Origin: Streptomyces sp. DHE7-1
GTDB taxonomy: Bacteria; Actinomycetota; Actinomycetes; Streptomycetales; Streptomycetaceae
NCBI GenBank assembly: GCA_016432725.1
Contig: JACJDG010000003.1
Span: forward strand, 4,402,001 to 4,466,000
Reading direction: 5' to 3'
DNA length: 64,000 nucleotides
Part shown: piece by piece, positions 8,839-17,930 of the stretch
Position numbering within the stretch: position 1 is the stretch's first letter
Layout of the letters: each line of letters starts with the position of its first letter
Position numbers and translations under genes: made by a program
Notes under the pieces: model-generated
Told to the model about the DNA's origin: nothing
The model's input: the letters and a program-made list of their open reading frames with translations, nothing else
The model's database searches: none

Positions 8839-9615
8839 ACGGCGGCTCCCAGGCCAGCCGTACGAGCGTGCCCGCCGCGAGTTCGGCGGCGACCGTCACC
8901 TCGGGCAGCAGTGCCGTCCCGAGGCCGGCCGCCGCCGCGCGCTTGGTGGCCTCGATCGTGCCGAACTCCATGAACTCCGCCGGCCCCAGCGCCGTCAACT
9001 CCCGCTCGAACAGGTCCCGGTAGGCGCAGCCCGGCTCGGTGGCCAGCAGGGGCCGGCCGGTGAGGTCGGCGGTCGCCACGGGTTTCCCGGCGAGTTCGTG
9101 CCCCGGTGCCGCCACCAGTGCCAGCGGCTCCACCGCCAGCACCGTGCTGTCCAGACCCGGGTGCTCGGTCTCCGCCTCCATCAGGAACCCGACGTCGTAC
9201 GTGCCCTGACGCAGCGCCTGCCGGGTCTCGTCGCCGATGGTGGTGCGCAGCGCGAGCCGCACCGCGGGGTGGCGGTGGTGGAAGAACTCCAGCAGCGGGG
9301 CAGCCGGTAGGAGGTCAGGGACTCCATGGTGCCGACGGTGAGGGTGCCGGCCGGCTCCTCGGCGCCGGTGACCGCGGCCCGCGCCTCCTCGGCCAGCTCG
9401 ATCATCCGCCGGGCGTAGGGCAGCAGCCGCTCACCCGCCTCGGTGAGCCGGATCCGGCCGCCGAGCCGGTCGAACAGCTCGGCACCCAGCGAGGACTCCA
9501 GGGCCCGGATCTGGCTGGTCACACTGGACTGCGCGTACGACAGCTCGGCCGCGGCCCGGGTGAAGCTCAGGACGGTGGCGACCTTCTCGAAGGTGACGAG
9601 CAGCCTCAGTTCCAC
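8735..9615 (-). CDS. LysR-family transcriptional regulator (one base missing as read)
   Basis: 293 residues once one base is restored at the G run 9297-9300. The N-terminal helix-turn-helix is clear (SFTRAAAELSYAQSSVTSQI) and the effector domain begins at TLTVGTMESLTSYRLP; it continues in the shifted frame as a periplasmic-binding-like domain ending RLVSEQG. The start is GTG 9615, five bases after the preceding gene's stop, so the two are probably cotranscribed. The convergent EamA permease is a possible target, though LysR targets are more often divergent. Confidence 0.8.
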
Positions 9616-9619
9616 GGGA

Positions 9620-9924
9620 TCAGTCGTTCCCGGGTTCGTCCCGTTCGAGGGACTTCAGGAACTCGGGGTTGTCGTCGGGGGCGACCCAGCCCGAGCCCGG
9701 CCGCCGCTCGGCGGGCGTGCCGCTGTTCGCGGCGGCCGGCTGCCGGACCCTGCCGGTGATCAGCCAGGCCACCGGGCCCACCAGCACCCAGCCGAAGAGC
9801 AGGACGACGAGCAGCCACACGCCCTTCGGCAGGTGGCGCACCTCGTCCTCGGGGTGTTCAGGCAGTCGACGAAGGCGTAGATCCACAGCGCCAGCACCAG
9901 CAGGACGGGCAGATACCTGAGCAT
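9620..9924 (-). CDS. PLDc_N-type small membrane protein (one base missing as read)
   Basis: 101 residues after restoring one base in the run 9851-9854. The N-terminus MLRYLPVLLVLALWIYAFVD followed by CLNTP, a short basic linker with LPKGVW, then a second span ending GPVAWLITGR, is the two-helix PLDc_N domain found in many actinobacterial membrane proteins. The C-terminal tail is polar and probably cytoplasmic. Function is unknown. Confidence 0.75.
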
Positions 9925-10074
9925 GACGTGCGATCTCCCGAAGGTGTGGGACGGCCCCGGTGACAGGGCCAGGCTATCGGGTGACGGCCGTGCCGGTACG
10001 GGGACCGGCCTCGCGGACCGGCACAGGCAGGGGCGCGCGCAGGACAAAGGGGTACGTCGGCGATACTTGGGCGC

Positions 10075-11531
10075 ATGGCTTACGACGATCTTCGCTCCCT
10101 GCTCAGGGCGCTGGAGCGCGAGGGAGACCTCAAGCGCATCAAGGCCGAGGTCGACCCGTACCTGGAGGTCGGGGAGATCGTCGACCGGGTCCAGAAGTCG
10201 GGCGGCCCCGCGCTGCTGTTCGAGAACGTGAAGGGCTCGGCGATGCCCCTCGCGATGAACGTCTTCGGCACCGACCGGCGGCTGCTGAAGTCGCTGGGCC
10301 TGAAGTCGTACGGCGAGATCTCCGAGAAGATCGGCGGGCTGCTGCGGCCCGAGCTGCCGCACGGGTTCGTGGGCGTGCGCGAGGCGTTCGGGAAGCTCGG
10401 CGCGATGGCGCACGTGCCGCCGAAGAAGGTGAAGCCGGACCACGCGCCGGTGCAGGAGGTCGTGCTGCACGGTGACGAGGTGGACCTCGACCGGCTCCCG
10501 GCGCTGTTCACCTGGCCGCAGGACGGCGGATCCTTCTTCAACCTGGGCCTGACCCACACCAAGGACCCCGAGAGCGGCATCCGCAACCTCGGCCTGTACC
10601 GCCTGCAGCGGCACGACAAGCGCACCATCGGGATGCACTGGCAGATCCACAAGGACAGCCGCAACCACTACCAGGTGGCGGCCCGGCGCGGCGAACGGCT
10701 GCCCGTCGCCATCGCCTTCGGCTGCCCGCCCGCCGTGACCTACGCCTCGACGGCGCCGCTGCCCGGCGACATCGACGAGTACATGTTCGCCGGGTTCGTC
10801 GCGGGCAAGCGGATCGAGATGGTCGACTGCAAGACGGTCCCGCTCCAGGTGCCCGCCAACGCCGAGGTCGTGCTGGAGGGCTGGCTGGAGCCCGGCGAGA
10901 TGCTCCCGGAGGGCCCCTTCGGCGACCACACCGGGTTCTACACCCCGCAGGAGCCGTTCCCGGCGCTGACCATCGACTGCGTGACGATGCGCAAGCGGCC
11001 GCTGCTGCAGTCGATCGTGGTGGGCAGGCCGCCCACCGAGGACGGCCCCCTCGGCCGCGCCACGGAGCGCTTCTTCCTGCCGCTGCTGAAGATCATCGTC
11101 CCGGACATCGTGGACTACCACCTGCCCGAGGCCGGCGGCTTCCACAACTGCGCGATCGTCTCGATCGACAAGAAGTACCCCAAGCACGCGCAGAAGGTGA
11201 TGCACGCGGTCTGGGGGCGCACATGATGTCCCTGACCAAACTGATCGTGGTCGTGGACTCCGACTGCGACGTGCACGATCTGCACGAGGTCGCCTGGCGT
11301 GCCCTCGGCAACACGGACTACGCCCGCGACCTCACGGTCGTGGAAGGCCCCGTCGACCACCTGGACCATGCCTCCTACCAGCAGTTCTGGGGCGGCAAGG
11401 CGGGCATCGACGCGACGAGGAAGTGGCCCGAGGAGGGCTACACGAGGGACGGCGGATGGCCGGAGATGGTCCTGTCGGACCCGGATACGGCGGCCCTGGT
11501 GGACCGTCGCTGGAAGGAGTACGGCCTGTGA
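10075..11531 (+). CDS. mqnL: UbiD-family prenylated-FMN decarboxylase, menaquinone pathway (one base missing as read)
   Basis: 485 residues after restoring one base in the G run 11213-11217; as read the protein stops at 11226 and its last third reopens at 11223. UbiD features are plain: the start MAYDDLRSLLRALEREGDLK, the region GLYRLQRHDKRTIGMHWQIH around the cofactor and metal site, and EGPFGDHTGFY. UbiD enzymes decarboxylate aromatic acids using prenylated FMN. Next to UbiA and UbiX homologues and mqnE, it most likely decarboxylates a late futalosine-pathway naphthoate. The stop overlaps the ubiA-like GTG. Confidence 0.85.
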
Positions 11532-12430
11532 GCAGCGCCTCCGCGGCACTACCGCGGCCGGGACGAACCAAGGCGTTCCTGCGCCTGGTGATGATCGAGC
11601 ACTCGGTCTTCGCGCTCCCCTTCGCCTACATCGCCGCCCTCACCGCGATGTTCCAGCTCGACCGGAACGTCCACTGGGTCCGGCTCCTGCTCGTCACGGT
11701 CTGCATGGTGGGCCTGCGCACGTTCGCGATGGCGGTCAACCGGATCATCGACCGCGAGATCGACGCCCGCAATCCGCGCACGGCCCAGCGCGAGCTGGTC
11801 ACCGGCGCGATGTCGGTGCGGCACGCCTGGACGGGCGCCCTGGTCGCGCTCGTGGTCTTCCTGGGCGCCGCGGCCCTGCTGAACCCGCTGTGCCTGGCCC
11901 TGGCGCCCATCGCGGTGATCCCGATGGTGGTCTATCCGTACGGCAAGCGGTTCACCGACTTCCCGCAGGCCATCCTGGGTCTGGCCCAGGCGATGGGCCC
12001 GGTCGGCGGCTGGCTGGCGATCACCGGGGAGTGGTCCTGGAACGCGGTGATCCTCGGTCTCGCCGTCGGCATCTGGATCGGCGGCTTCGACCTGATCTAC
12101 GCCTGCCAGGACGTCGAGACCGACCGCGCGATCGGCGTCAGGTCGGTCCCGGCCCGCTTCGGTGTCCCGGCGGCCGTCTGGGGCGCCCGGGTCTGCCACA
12201 CCCTCACCACGGCGCTGTTCGTCTGGTACGGCCTCGCCACCCATGCCGGCGCGTTCTTCTGGCTGGGCCTGGTCGTGGTCGTGGGTGCCTTCGGCTACGA
12301 GCACACCATCGTCCGCCCGCACGACCTGTCCCGCGTGAACAGGGCGTTCTTCAGCGTCAACGGATTCATCGGTATCGCCCTGTTCGTGTGCGCGCTGCTG
12401 GACCTGTTGGTGCGGGGTCTGACGGTCTGA
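11528..12430 (+). CDS. mqnP: UbiA-family prenyltransferase of menaquinone biosynthesis
   Basis: 300 residues with about eight or nine membrane spans. The first Asp-rich motif is NRIIDREIDARNP (from residue 71) and the second is CQDVETDRAIG (Asp195 region); together they bind Mg and the prenyl diphosphate. It should attach the polyprenyl chain to the naphthoate-derived head group. GTG 11528 overlaps the ubiD stop; a longer frame starting at 11423 would run through ubiD and is rejected. Confidence 0.88.
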   Translation: MSSASAALPRPGRTKAFLRLVMIEHSVFALPFAYIAALTAMFQLDRNVHWVRLLLVTVCMVGLRTFAMAVNRIIDREIDARNPRTAQRELVTGAMSVRHAWTGALVALVVFLGAAALLNPLCLALAPIAVIPMVVYPYGKRFTDFPQAILGLAQAMGPVGGWLAITGEWSWNAVILGLAVGIWIGGFDLIYACQDVETDRAIGVRSVPARFGVPAAVWGARVCHTLTTALFVWYGLATHAGAFFWLGLVVVVGAFGYEHTIVRPHDLSRVNRAFFSVNGFIGIALFVCALLDLLVRGLTV

Positions 12431-12499
12431 GCGGGGGACGGTGCCGCGGTCGGGCCGACCCGTCCTGAACACGGTTCGGTCCGCCGGTACGCTCAAGGT

Positions 12500-13173
12500 G
12501 TGAACGCAGGAGAAACGCAGCGCGCGCCTTGGATCGTGGGGGTGTCCGGAGCCTCCGGTACGCCGTATGCGGCAGCCGTGCTGCGGGCACTGCTGGACGC
12601 CGGCGAGGCGGTCGACCTGGTGGTCAGCCGGGCCTCGCGGCTGACGCTGCTGGACGAGACGGGGATCTCGTTCCGGGACGCGCACTGGCAGGAGGACCTG
12701 CGGGAATGGCTGGCCAGGGGGCCGACGGCAAGCCGGGGACGTTCCAGGTGGACATCAGCGGGGTGCGGTACTGGGGCGCGGGGGACCTCGCGGCGGGACC
12801 GTCCTCCGGGTCGTACCCGGCGCGCGGGATGCTCATCGTCCCGGCGTCCACGGCCTGCGTCGCCGGCGTCTCCCTCGGGCTCTCCAAGGACCTGCTGCAG
12901 CGCGTCGCGAGCGTCACACTGAAGGAGCGCCGGCCGCTCGTCGTGGCCGTACGGGAGACCCCCCTGAACGGCCAGACCCTGCGGCACCTGGTCGCGCTGG
13001 ACGACGCCGGCGCGAGCGTGGTGCCGGCCTCGCCCGCCTTCTACGCGGGCGCCACCCACATCCAGGACCTGGTGGACTTCGTCGCCGGGCGGGTGCTGGA
13101 CGCGGCGGGCGTCGGGCACGGCCTCTACCGGCGCTGGAAGGGCGAACTGGGCGGCGGCGCAGCGGGCCGCTAG
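12500..13173 (+). CDS. mqnM: UbiX-family flavin prenyltransferase (one base missing as read)
   Basis: 224 residues after restoring one base in the G run 12717-12721. The FMN-binding start WIVGVSGASGTPYAAAVLRA, the loop MLIVPASTACVAGVSLG and PLVVAVRETPLNGQTLRH are hallmark UbiX motifs. UbiX prenylates FMN to make the cofactor needed by the UbiD protein encoded two genes upstream, so the pair belongs together functionally. The start is GTG 12500. A regulator of the Lrp family follows after 61 bases. Confidence 0.85.
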
Positions 13174-13234
13174 CGGGGCAAGTCGCAGTACCTCTCATCA
13201 CTTCGGGAACTCTTCAGCGGAAGGCTTCGATCGC

Positions 13235-13690
13235 ATGGACGCGGTGGACAGGCAGCTCATCCAGGCCCTGAGGGAGAACGGCCGGGCTTCCTACGCGGAG
13301 CTGGGGCGCCTCGTCGGCCTGTCGGGACCCAGCGTCACCGACCGCATCAACCGGCTGGAGGCGGCCGGTGTCATCACCGGGTACCGCGCCACCGTGGACT
13401 CGGCCTCCCTCGGCCTCGGCGTGATCGCTCTGATCGGCATCTCACTGTCCGACGCCGCCGACCACGAGGACGTGGCGCAGCGGCTGCGAGACCTGCCGGA
13501 GATCGAGGACTGCTGGTTCATCGCCGGCGACGACTCGTTCATGCTCAAGGTGCGCTCCACGGACGTGGACGGCCTGGAGAAGACGATCCGGCGGCTGAGC
13601 GGCACCAAGGGCGTGTCCCGGACCCGTACCACCGTCGTGCTGTCCACGAAGTGGGAGAACCGGGTCGGGGAGCTGCCCGAAGAGGTCTAG
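13235..13690 (+). CDS. Lrp/AsnC-family transcriptional regulator
   Basis: 151 residues. An N-terminal helix-turn-helix (ALRENGRASYAELGRLVGLS, then PSVTDRINRLEAAGVI) is followed by the RAM ligand-binding domain with its beta-alpha-beta repeats and DCWFIAGDDSFMLKVR. Members usually respond to amino acids. Its position between ubiX and mqnE suggests, but does not prove, a role near menaquinone synthesis. The stop falls on the first bases of the palindromic element described next. Confidence 0.85.
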   Translation: MDAVDRQLIQALRENGRASYAELGRLVGLSGPSVTDRINRLEAAGVITGYRATVDSASLGLGVIALIGISLSDAADHEDVAQRLRDLPEIEDCWFIAGDDSFMLKVRSTDVDGLEKTIRRLSGTKGVSRTRTTVVLSTKWENRVGELPEEV

Positions 13691-13853
13691 TGCCGCGGCA
13701 GGCAGCGTTCGCCCGTCAAGGAGGGGCGTGCGGTGCGTGCTCTCGGCGTGCCGGCCGGAAGTCCTCGTACTGGATGTACTTGGGCTTTCGGCCGGTGCGG
13801 CGAGAGTGCGTGCCGGACGTTCCGACGGGGCGAACGTTGCCTGTCGGGGCACT
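13689..13853. repeat. 165-bp palindromic element with terminal inverted repeats
   Basis: The ends 13689-13717 and 13824-13853 are inverted copies of about 29 bases (outermost AGTGCC and GGCACT) matching at roughly 26 positions. Further complementarity runs inward: GGAAGTCC (13757-13764) lies opposite GGGCTTTC around a GTAC-TGGAT-GTAC tip at 13767-13779, and CGCCG/CGGCG with adjoining blocks pair in between. As RNA it would be one long imperfect hairpin. It lies between an lrp stop and mqnE. It has the form of a MITE-like non-coding repeat or a structured leader; it encodes nothing convincing. Confidence 0.75.
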
Positions 13854-13893
13854 GGGGATACCGTTGGTCGGGCTGTCGGAGAAAGGTGTTGGC

Positions 13894-15057
13894 ATGGACG
13901 TCGGGCTCAAGCGCGAGCTGGAGGAGAAGGTCCGCTCCGGTGAGCGGCTGTCCCGCGAGGACGGCATCGCGCTGTACGAGTCGGACGACCTGGCCTGGCT
14001 GGGCGGACTCGCGCACGAGGTACGCACCCGCAAGAACGGTGACGTGGTGCACTTCAACGTCAACCGGCACCTCAACATGACCAACGTGTGCACGGCCTCC
14101 TGCGCCTACTGCTCCTTCCAGCGCAAGCCGGGGGAGAAGGACGCGTACACGATGCGCATCGAGGAGGCCGTCAAGCTCGCCAAGGCGATGGAGTCGGAGA
14201 ACCTCACCGAACTGCACATCGTCAACGGCCTGCACCCGAACCTGCCGTGGCGGTACTACCCGCGTTCGCTGCGCGAGCTGAAGGCCGCGCTGCCGGACGT
14301 GTCGCTGAAGGCCTTCACGGCGACGGAGATCCACCACTTCGAGACCATCTCCGGGCTGAGCGCCTCCGAGATCCTCGACGAGCTGATCGACGCCGGCCTG
14401 GAGTCCCTCACCGGCGGCGGCGCCGAGATCTTCGACTGGGAGGTCCGGCAGCACATCGTGGACCACCGCACCCACTGGGAGGACTGGTCCCGCATCCACC
14501 GGCTGGCGCACGAGAAGGGGCTGAAGACCCCGAGCACCATGCTCTACGGGCACATCGAGGAGCCCCGGCACCGGGTCGACCACGTGCTGCGGCTGCGTGA
14601 ACTGCAGGACGAGACGGGCGGGTTCCAGGTCTTCATCCCGCTGCGGTACCAGCACGACTTCGTGGACATGAAGGACGGCAAGGTCCGCAACCGGCTCCAG
14701 GCGCGCACGCAGATGGCGACCGGCGCCGAGGCGCTGAAGACGTTCGCCGTCTCCCGGCTGCTGTTCGACAACGTCCCGCACGTGAAGGTCTTCTGGGTGA
14801 TGCACGGCGTGCAGACCGCCCAGCTCGCCCTCCAGCACGGTGCCGACGACATGGACGGCTCGGTGGTCGAGTACAAGATCACGCACGACGCCGACAACTA
14901 CGGCACCCCGAACAAGCTGACCCGCGAGGACCTGCTGGACCTCATCCGGGACGCCGGCTTCCGTCCGGTGGAGCGCAACACCCGCTACGAGATCATCCGC
15001 GAGTACGACGGCCCCGACCCGCTGCGCCGGGAGTCCCCGCAGCCGATGCGGGTCTGA
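13894..15057 (+). CDS. mqnE: Aminofutalosine synthase MqnE (radical SAM)
   Basis: 387 residues. The radical SAM cluster ligands are Cys66, Cys70 and Cys73 in CTASCAYC, preceded by VVHFNVNRHLNMTNV, a signature shared by the MqnE/MqnC/CofH group. MqnE joins 3-[(1-carboxyvinyl)oxy]benzoate, made by MqnA, to SAM to form aminofutalosine. ATG 13894 gives the normal family length and has GAGAAAGG upstream; the open frame runs back to 13651 but that part is the palindromic element. The tail PDPLRRESPQPMRV is typical for the genus. Confidence 0.92.
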   Translation: MDVGLKRELEEKVRSGERLSREDGIALYESDDLAWLGGLAHEVRTRKNGDVVHFNVNRHLNMTNVCTASCAYCSFQRKPGEKDAYTMRIEEAVKLAKAMESENLTELHIVNGLHPNLPWRYYPRSLRELKAALPDVSLKAFTATEIHHFETISGLSASEILDELIDAGLESLTGGGAEIFDWEVRQHIVDHRTHWEDWSRIHRLAHEKGLKTPSTMLYGHIEEPRHRVDHVLRLRELQDETGGFQVFIPLRYQHDFVDMKDGKVRNRLQARTQMATGAEALKTFAVSRLLFDNVPHVKVFWVMHGVQTAQLALQHGADDMDGSVVEYKITHDADNYGTPNKLTREDLLDLIRDAGFRPVERNTRYEIIREYDGPDPLRRESPQPMRV

Positions 15058-15102
15058 GGCCCCAGGCGGGGGCGAGTATCTCGTAATGGCTACACTCGCC
15101 CC

Positions 15103-15723
15103 ATGCCCCTTACCTTCACCCTCGACCCGGCGATCACCCCCGCCCTCCACGAGGGTGTCCTGGCGCTGTGGACGGACGTCACCAACGCGGGCGGGGCCGT
15201 CGGGTTCGTGCCCCCGGTGACGCGGGAGGACATACGCCCGGCGCTGGTGAAGCAGCTCGCGGCGCTGGCCGGCGGCGGCATGCGGCTGCTCGTGGGGCAC
15301 GACGAGGCGGGCGAGGTGGCCGCCACCGCCTTCGTCTCCTTCAACACGCACCGGCTGCAGACGCACTGGGTCTGGCTCTACACCGTGATGGTCCACCCCG
15401 GACACCAGGGCAAGGGGTACGGCCGCGAGCTGATGGCGGCCGCCGAGGACGCGGTCCGCGGCTTCGACGGCATCGACGCGATCCGGCTCGGCTGCCGGGG
15501 CGGCCACGGCCTGGAGCACTTCTACGCCTCCTGCGGCTACAAGGAGGTCGGCCGGGTGCCCGGCGCCATCCGGGTCGCCCCCGGCGACCACCGCGACGAC
15601 ATCACCATGCTGCTCCCCTGGCCTGAGGCCCCGGACCCCCCGCGAAGATCGGCTGCCGGGCGTGCTTCACTGGACGATGCCCCCGTGGGATTTCGGACCG
15701 TACGACACGGAAGAGTGGATTGA
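15103..15723 (+). CDS. GNAT-family N-acetyltransferase (3' end doubtful)
   Basis: GNAT fold: the acetyl-CoA loop is VMVHPGHQGKGYGRELMAAA and the C-terminal strand is HGLEHFYASCGYKEVGR. The substrate is unknown. As read it is 206 residues, but the last 35 are Pro/Arg-rich and unlike the family. If one C is missing in the run 15615-15618, the protein would end LLPLA at 15626 with 174 residues, the expected size. I therefore suspect the same kind of base loss as elsewhere in this window. A DUF4229 gene starts at 15725. Confidence 0.75.
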   Translation: MPLTFTLDPAITPALHEGVLALWTDVTNAGGAVGFVPPVTREDIRPALVKQLAALAGGGMRLLVGHDEAGEVAATAFVSFNTHRLQTHWVWLYTVMVHPGHQGKGYGRELMAAAEDAVRGFDGIDAIRLGCRGGHGLEHFYASCGYKEVGRVPGAIRVAPGDHRDDITMLLPWPEAPDPPRRSAAGRASLDDAPVGFRTVRHGRVD

Positions 15724-15724
15724 G

Positions 15725-16024
15725 ATGCTCCGCTACACGCTGATGCGCCTCGGCATCTTCGCCGGCTGCCTCGTGGTCGTCTGGGGAGCCGTCTACTCCG
15801 GCATCTTCCCGCGTGGCTTCGGCGACTCGAACTTCCTGTGGGTGCTGCTGCTCGCGCTGGTGCTGTCGGCCCCGATCAGCTGGGTGGTGCTGCGCCGGGA
15901 GCGGGAGCGGGCCTCGGTGCGGATCGTGGACCGGGTGGACCGGATGAAGGCCAACCTGGACTCCAGCCGCAGCCAGGAGGACGTGTCGGACGACACCGCC
16001 CGCGCGCGGAGCCAGGCCTCCTGA
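15725..16024 (+). CDS. DUF4229 small membrane protein
   Basis: 99 residues from ATG 15725. Two hydrophobic spans, LGIFAGCLVVVWGAVYSGIF and WVLLLALVLSAPISWVVL, are joined by a short loop; a charged cytoplasmic helix with RVDRMKANLDSSRSQED follows. This is the DUF4229 pattern, a conserved actinobacterial family of unknown function. An in-frame ATG at 15677 would add 16 residues but looks less natural. Confidence 0.8.
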   Translation: MLRYTLMRLGIFAGCLVVVWGAVYSGIFPRGFGDSNFLWVLLLALVLSAPISWVVLRRERERASVRIVDRVDRMKANLDSSRSQEDVSDDTARARSQAS

Positions 16025-16079
16025 CGTCCGGCCGTCGGTCCGGGACCGGCCGCCCGGCGGTACAACTACGCTTCTCCCC

Positions 16080-16730
16080 ATGGGTGCCGTGAAGACCAAG
16101 CGGATGCCGCGTGCGGTGCGGGAGCAGCAGATGCTCGACGCCGCCGTACGGATCTTCGGCCGGCGCGGGTACATGGCCGCGTCGATGGACGAGATCGCCG
16201 AACTGGCGGGCGTGTCCAAGCCGTTGGTGTACCTCTACCTGAACTCCAAGGAAGACCTCTTCACGGCGTGCATCCGCCGGGAGGCCCGGGCCCTGTCGGA
16301 CGCGGTCCGCACCGGCGTGCGCGGTGACCTGCCCGCGGACCGCCGGCTCTGGGACGGGCTCCGGGCGTTCTTCGCGCACACCGCCGAGCACCCCGACGGC
16401 TGGGCCGTGCTGCACCTCCAGGCCCGTACCCACGGCGAGCTGTTCGCCGCCGAGGTCACCGCGATGCGGGAGGAGATCGTCGCGTTCGTGACCCGGCTGA
16501 TCGCCGTCGCGGCGCGTGAGGCCCACCGTGATCCCGACCTCGCCGAGCGCGAGGTCGCCGGGCTCGCCGAGGCCCTGGTCGGCGCCGCCGAGGCCCTCGC
16601 CGCCTGGGCGAACGCCACCCCGGGCACCACGGCCCGGCAGGCGGCGGCCACCCTGATGAACTTCGCCTGGGCGGGCCTGGGCAACCTGATGCAGGGCCGG
16701 CCCTGGAGCCCGCCGCGCTTCGAGGACTGA
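16080..16730 (+). CDS. TetR-family regulator, probable repressor of the adjacent fatty-acid genes
   Basis: 216 residues. The helix-turn-helix is in RIFGRRGYMAASMDEIAELA followed by GVSKPLVYLYLNSKEDLF, the standard TetR pattern; the C-terminal ligand domain is variable. It faces, across a convergent end, a MaoC gene and a broken fabG4-like gene. A pair of TTAC/GTAA palindromes in the promoter of those genes is the likely operator. The probable ligand is an acyl-CoA, inferred from context only. Confidence 0.85.
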   Translation: MGAVKTKRMPRAVREQQMLDAAVRIFGRRGYMAASMDEIAELAGVSKPLVYLYLNSKEDLFTACIRREARALSDAVRTGVRGDLPADRRLWDGLRAFFAHTAEHPDGWAVLHLQARTHGELFAAEVTAMREEIVAFVTRLIAVAAREAHRDPDLAEREVAGLAEALVGAAEALAAWANATPGTTARQAAATLMNFAWAGLGNLMQGRPWSPPRFED

Positions 16731-16755
16731 GGTCCCGGGGTCCGGACGGCGGGCC

Positions 16756-17622
16756 CTACGCCGTCAGTGCCCGTACCTCGCCGGTCAGGTGCGGCCGGTC
16801 CCCGGTCCCGCGCAGCTCGAAACGGCCGCCGCCGTCCGCGCCGTAGACCACCGGCCCCGGCAGCGGCACCGGTGCCCGGAAGCGGGCCTCGACCCGGGCC
16901 GCCTCGGGCGTGCCGTGGGCGGCCAGGCAGCGGGCCACCGTCCACATGCCGTGCGCGATGGCGCGCGGGAAGCCGAAGAGGCGTGCCGTCAGCGGGTGCA
17001 GATGGATGGGGTTGCGGTCCCCGGAGGCGGCGCCGTACCGGCGGCCGAGGTCGTCGGAGAGCCGCCACTCGGCCACCACCGGCAGCGGTGGCCGCCGTTC
17101 CTCGTCGGGCCCCGGGTCCGCGCCTGACCCGGCACCGGTCCGGTGCCGGGCCAGATAGGTGCTCCGCGACTCCCACACGGCGTCCCCGCCGGCCCGCAGC
17201 TCGGTGACCACCGTGGCCTCGGTGCCGCGCCGGTGCGGGGCGAGACCGGCGACGTGCACGGCGAGTTCGTACTCCCCGGTGGCCGGCAGGCCGGTGCGGC
17301 GGACGATCCCGATCGAGGTGTGCACCAGGCCGAGCAGCGGCAGCGGGAAGTCCCGTCCGCTCATCAGGCGCATGGCCAGTGGGAAGCCGAGGACGTGCGG
17401 ATAGGTGACGGGCAGCGCGTCCGCGTCGTCGGCGCCGGGGGCGAAGCCGCAGACGCGCTCGTAGGCGGCCAGCCGGGCCAGGTCCACGCGCAGGCCGGGC
17501 AGAACCAGCCGGTCGCGCGGGAACTCCGCCCCCGGTGACGGGCGCTTGAAGGGCGAGCGCAGCGCGCCGCGGGCCAGCAGCGGGGCCAGCGCGGGGGCGG
17601 AGGACAGGGTGACCGCGGTCAT
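16756..17622 (-). CDS. MaoC-like double-hotdog acyl dehydratase (HtdX-like)
   Basis: 288 residues, consistent with two fused hotdog domains. The C-terminal domain carries the hydratase 2 motif YGAASGDRNPIHLHPLTARL, followed by FGFPRAIAHGMW, with the catalytic Asp and His in place. The expected reaction is (R)-specific hydration or dehydration of 3-hydroxyacyl thioesters. It begins one base after the stop of a shortened fabG4-like gene. In mycobacteria htdX, fabG4 and fadA2 sit together in the same way, so this gene probably belonged to that module. It appears intact while both partners are wrecked. Confidence 0.85.
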   Translation of the reverse strand: MTAVTLSSAPALAPLLARGALRSPFKRPSPGAEFPRDRLVLPGLRVDLARLAAYERVCGFAPGADDADALPVTYPHVLGFPLAMRLMSGRDFPLPLLGLVHTSIGIVRRTGLPATGEYELAVHVAGLAPHRRGTEATVVTELRAGGDAVWESRSTYLARHRTGAGSGADPGPDEERRPPLPVVAEWRLSDDLGRRYGAASGDRNPIHLHPLTARLFGFPRAIAHGMWTVARCLAAHGTPEAARVEARFRAPVPLPGPVVYGADGGGRFELRGTGDRPHLTGEVRALTA

Positions 17623-17623
17623 C

Positions 17624-17839
17624 TCACGCTCCCAGCAGGCTCTGGCCGCACAGGCGGACGATCTGGCCGTCGACCGCACCGGAGGGCGGATGGGCGAGCC
17701 GGGCGGTGGTCTCCGCGACGTCCGCCGGCAGCTGTTCGGCCGACCGGCGGCGCAGCTCGGCCGGCTGGGGCAGGCCCAGGCGCCGGGTGGGGAAGCGGCC
17801 CGGTGCCGTGCCGGTGAAGCACAGGTAGCGGTCGGCCAT
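17624..17839 (-). pseudogene. Internally deleted high-molecular-weight 3-oxoacyl-ACP reductase (FabG4-like)
   Basis: Only 71 codons remain of a family of about 450 residues. The first 30 or so, MADRYLCFTGTAPGRF onward to LGLPQPAEL, match the family N-terminus, and the last 35, DVAETTARLAHPPSGAVDGQ then IVRLCGQSLLGA, match its C-terminus. The flavodoxin-like domain, the NADPH loop and the Ser-Tyr-Lys catalytic residues are all gone. The frame stays open across the junction, so a single in-frame deletion of over 1 kb explains it. A Shine-Dalgarno sequence and promoter region remain, so a small peptide might still be made. Confidence 0.75.
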
Positions 17840-17870
17840 GTCCAACTCCCGTGGGACTAGGTCAGAAATG

Positions 17871-17901
17871 CTTACTCTGGAGTAATGTTACCGTAGGTAA
17901 G
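17871..17901. promoter_or_regulatory. Double-palindrome operator, probably for the TetR regulator
   Basis: TTACTCTGGAGTAA (17872-17885) and TTACCGTAGGTAA (17888-17900) are two adjacent palindromes, and the whole block is bounded by CTTAC and GTAAG. It lies between the divergent fabG4-like and fadA2-like relics. Size and symmetry fit two TetR dimers. Confidence 0.6.
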
Positions 17902-17930
17902 CCCATGGCACGGCTGAGGAGCGGATCGAG

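Noticed and set aside
13651..13893. A longer N-terminus for MqnE starting at 13651
   Set aside because: The added residues are encoded by the palindromic element, and the 13894 start gives the usual family length with a ribosome binding site.
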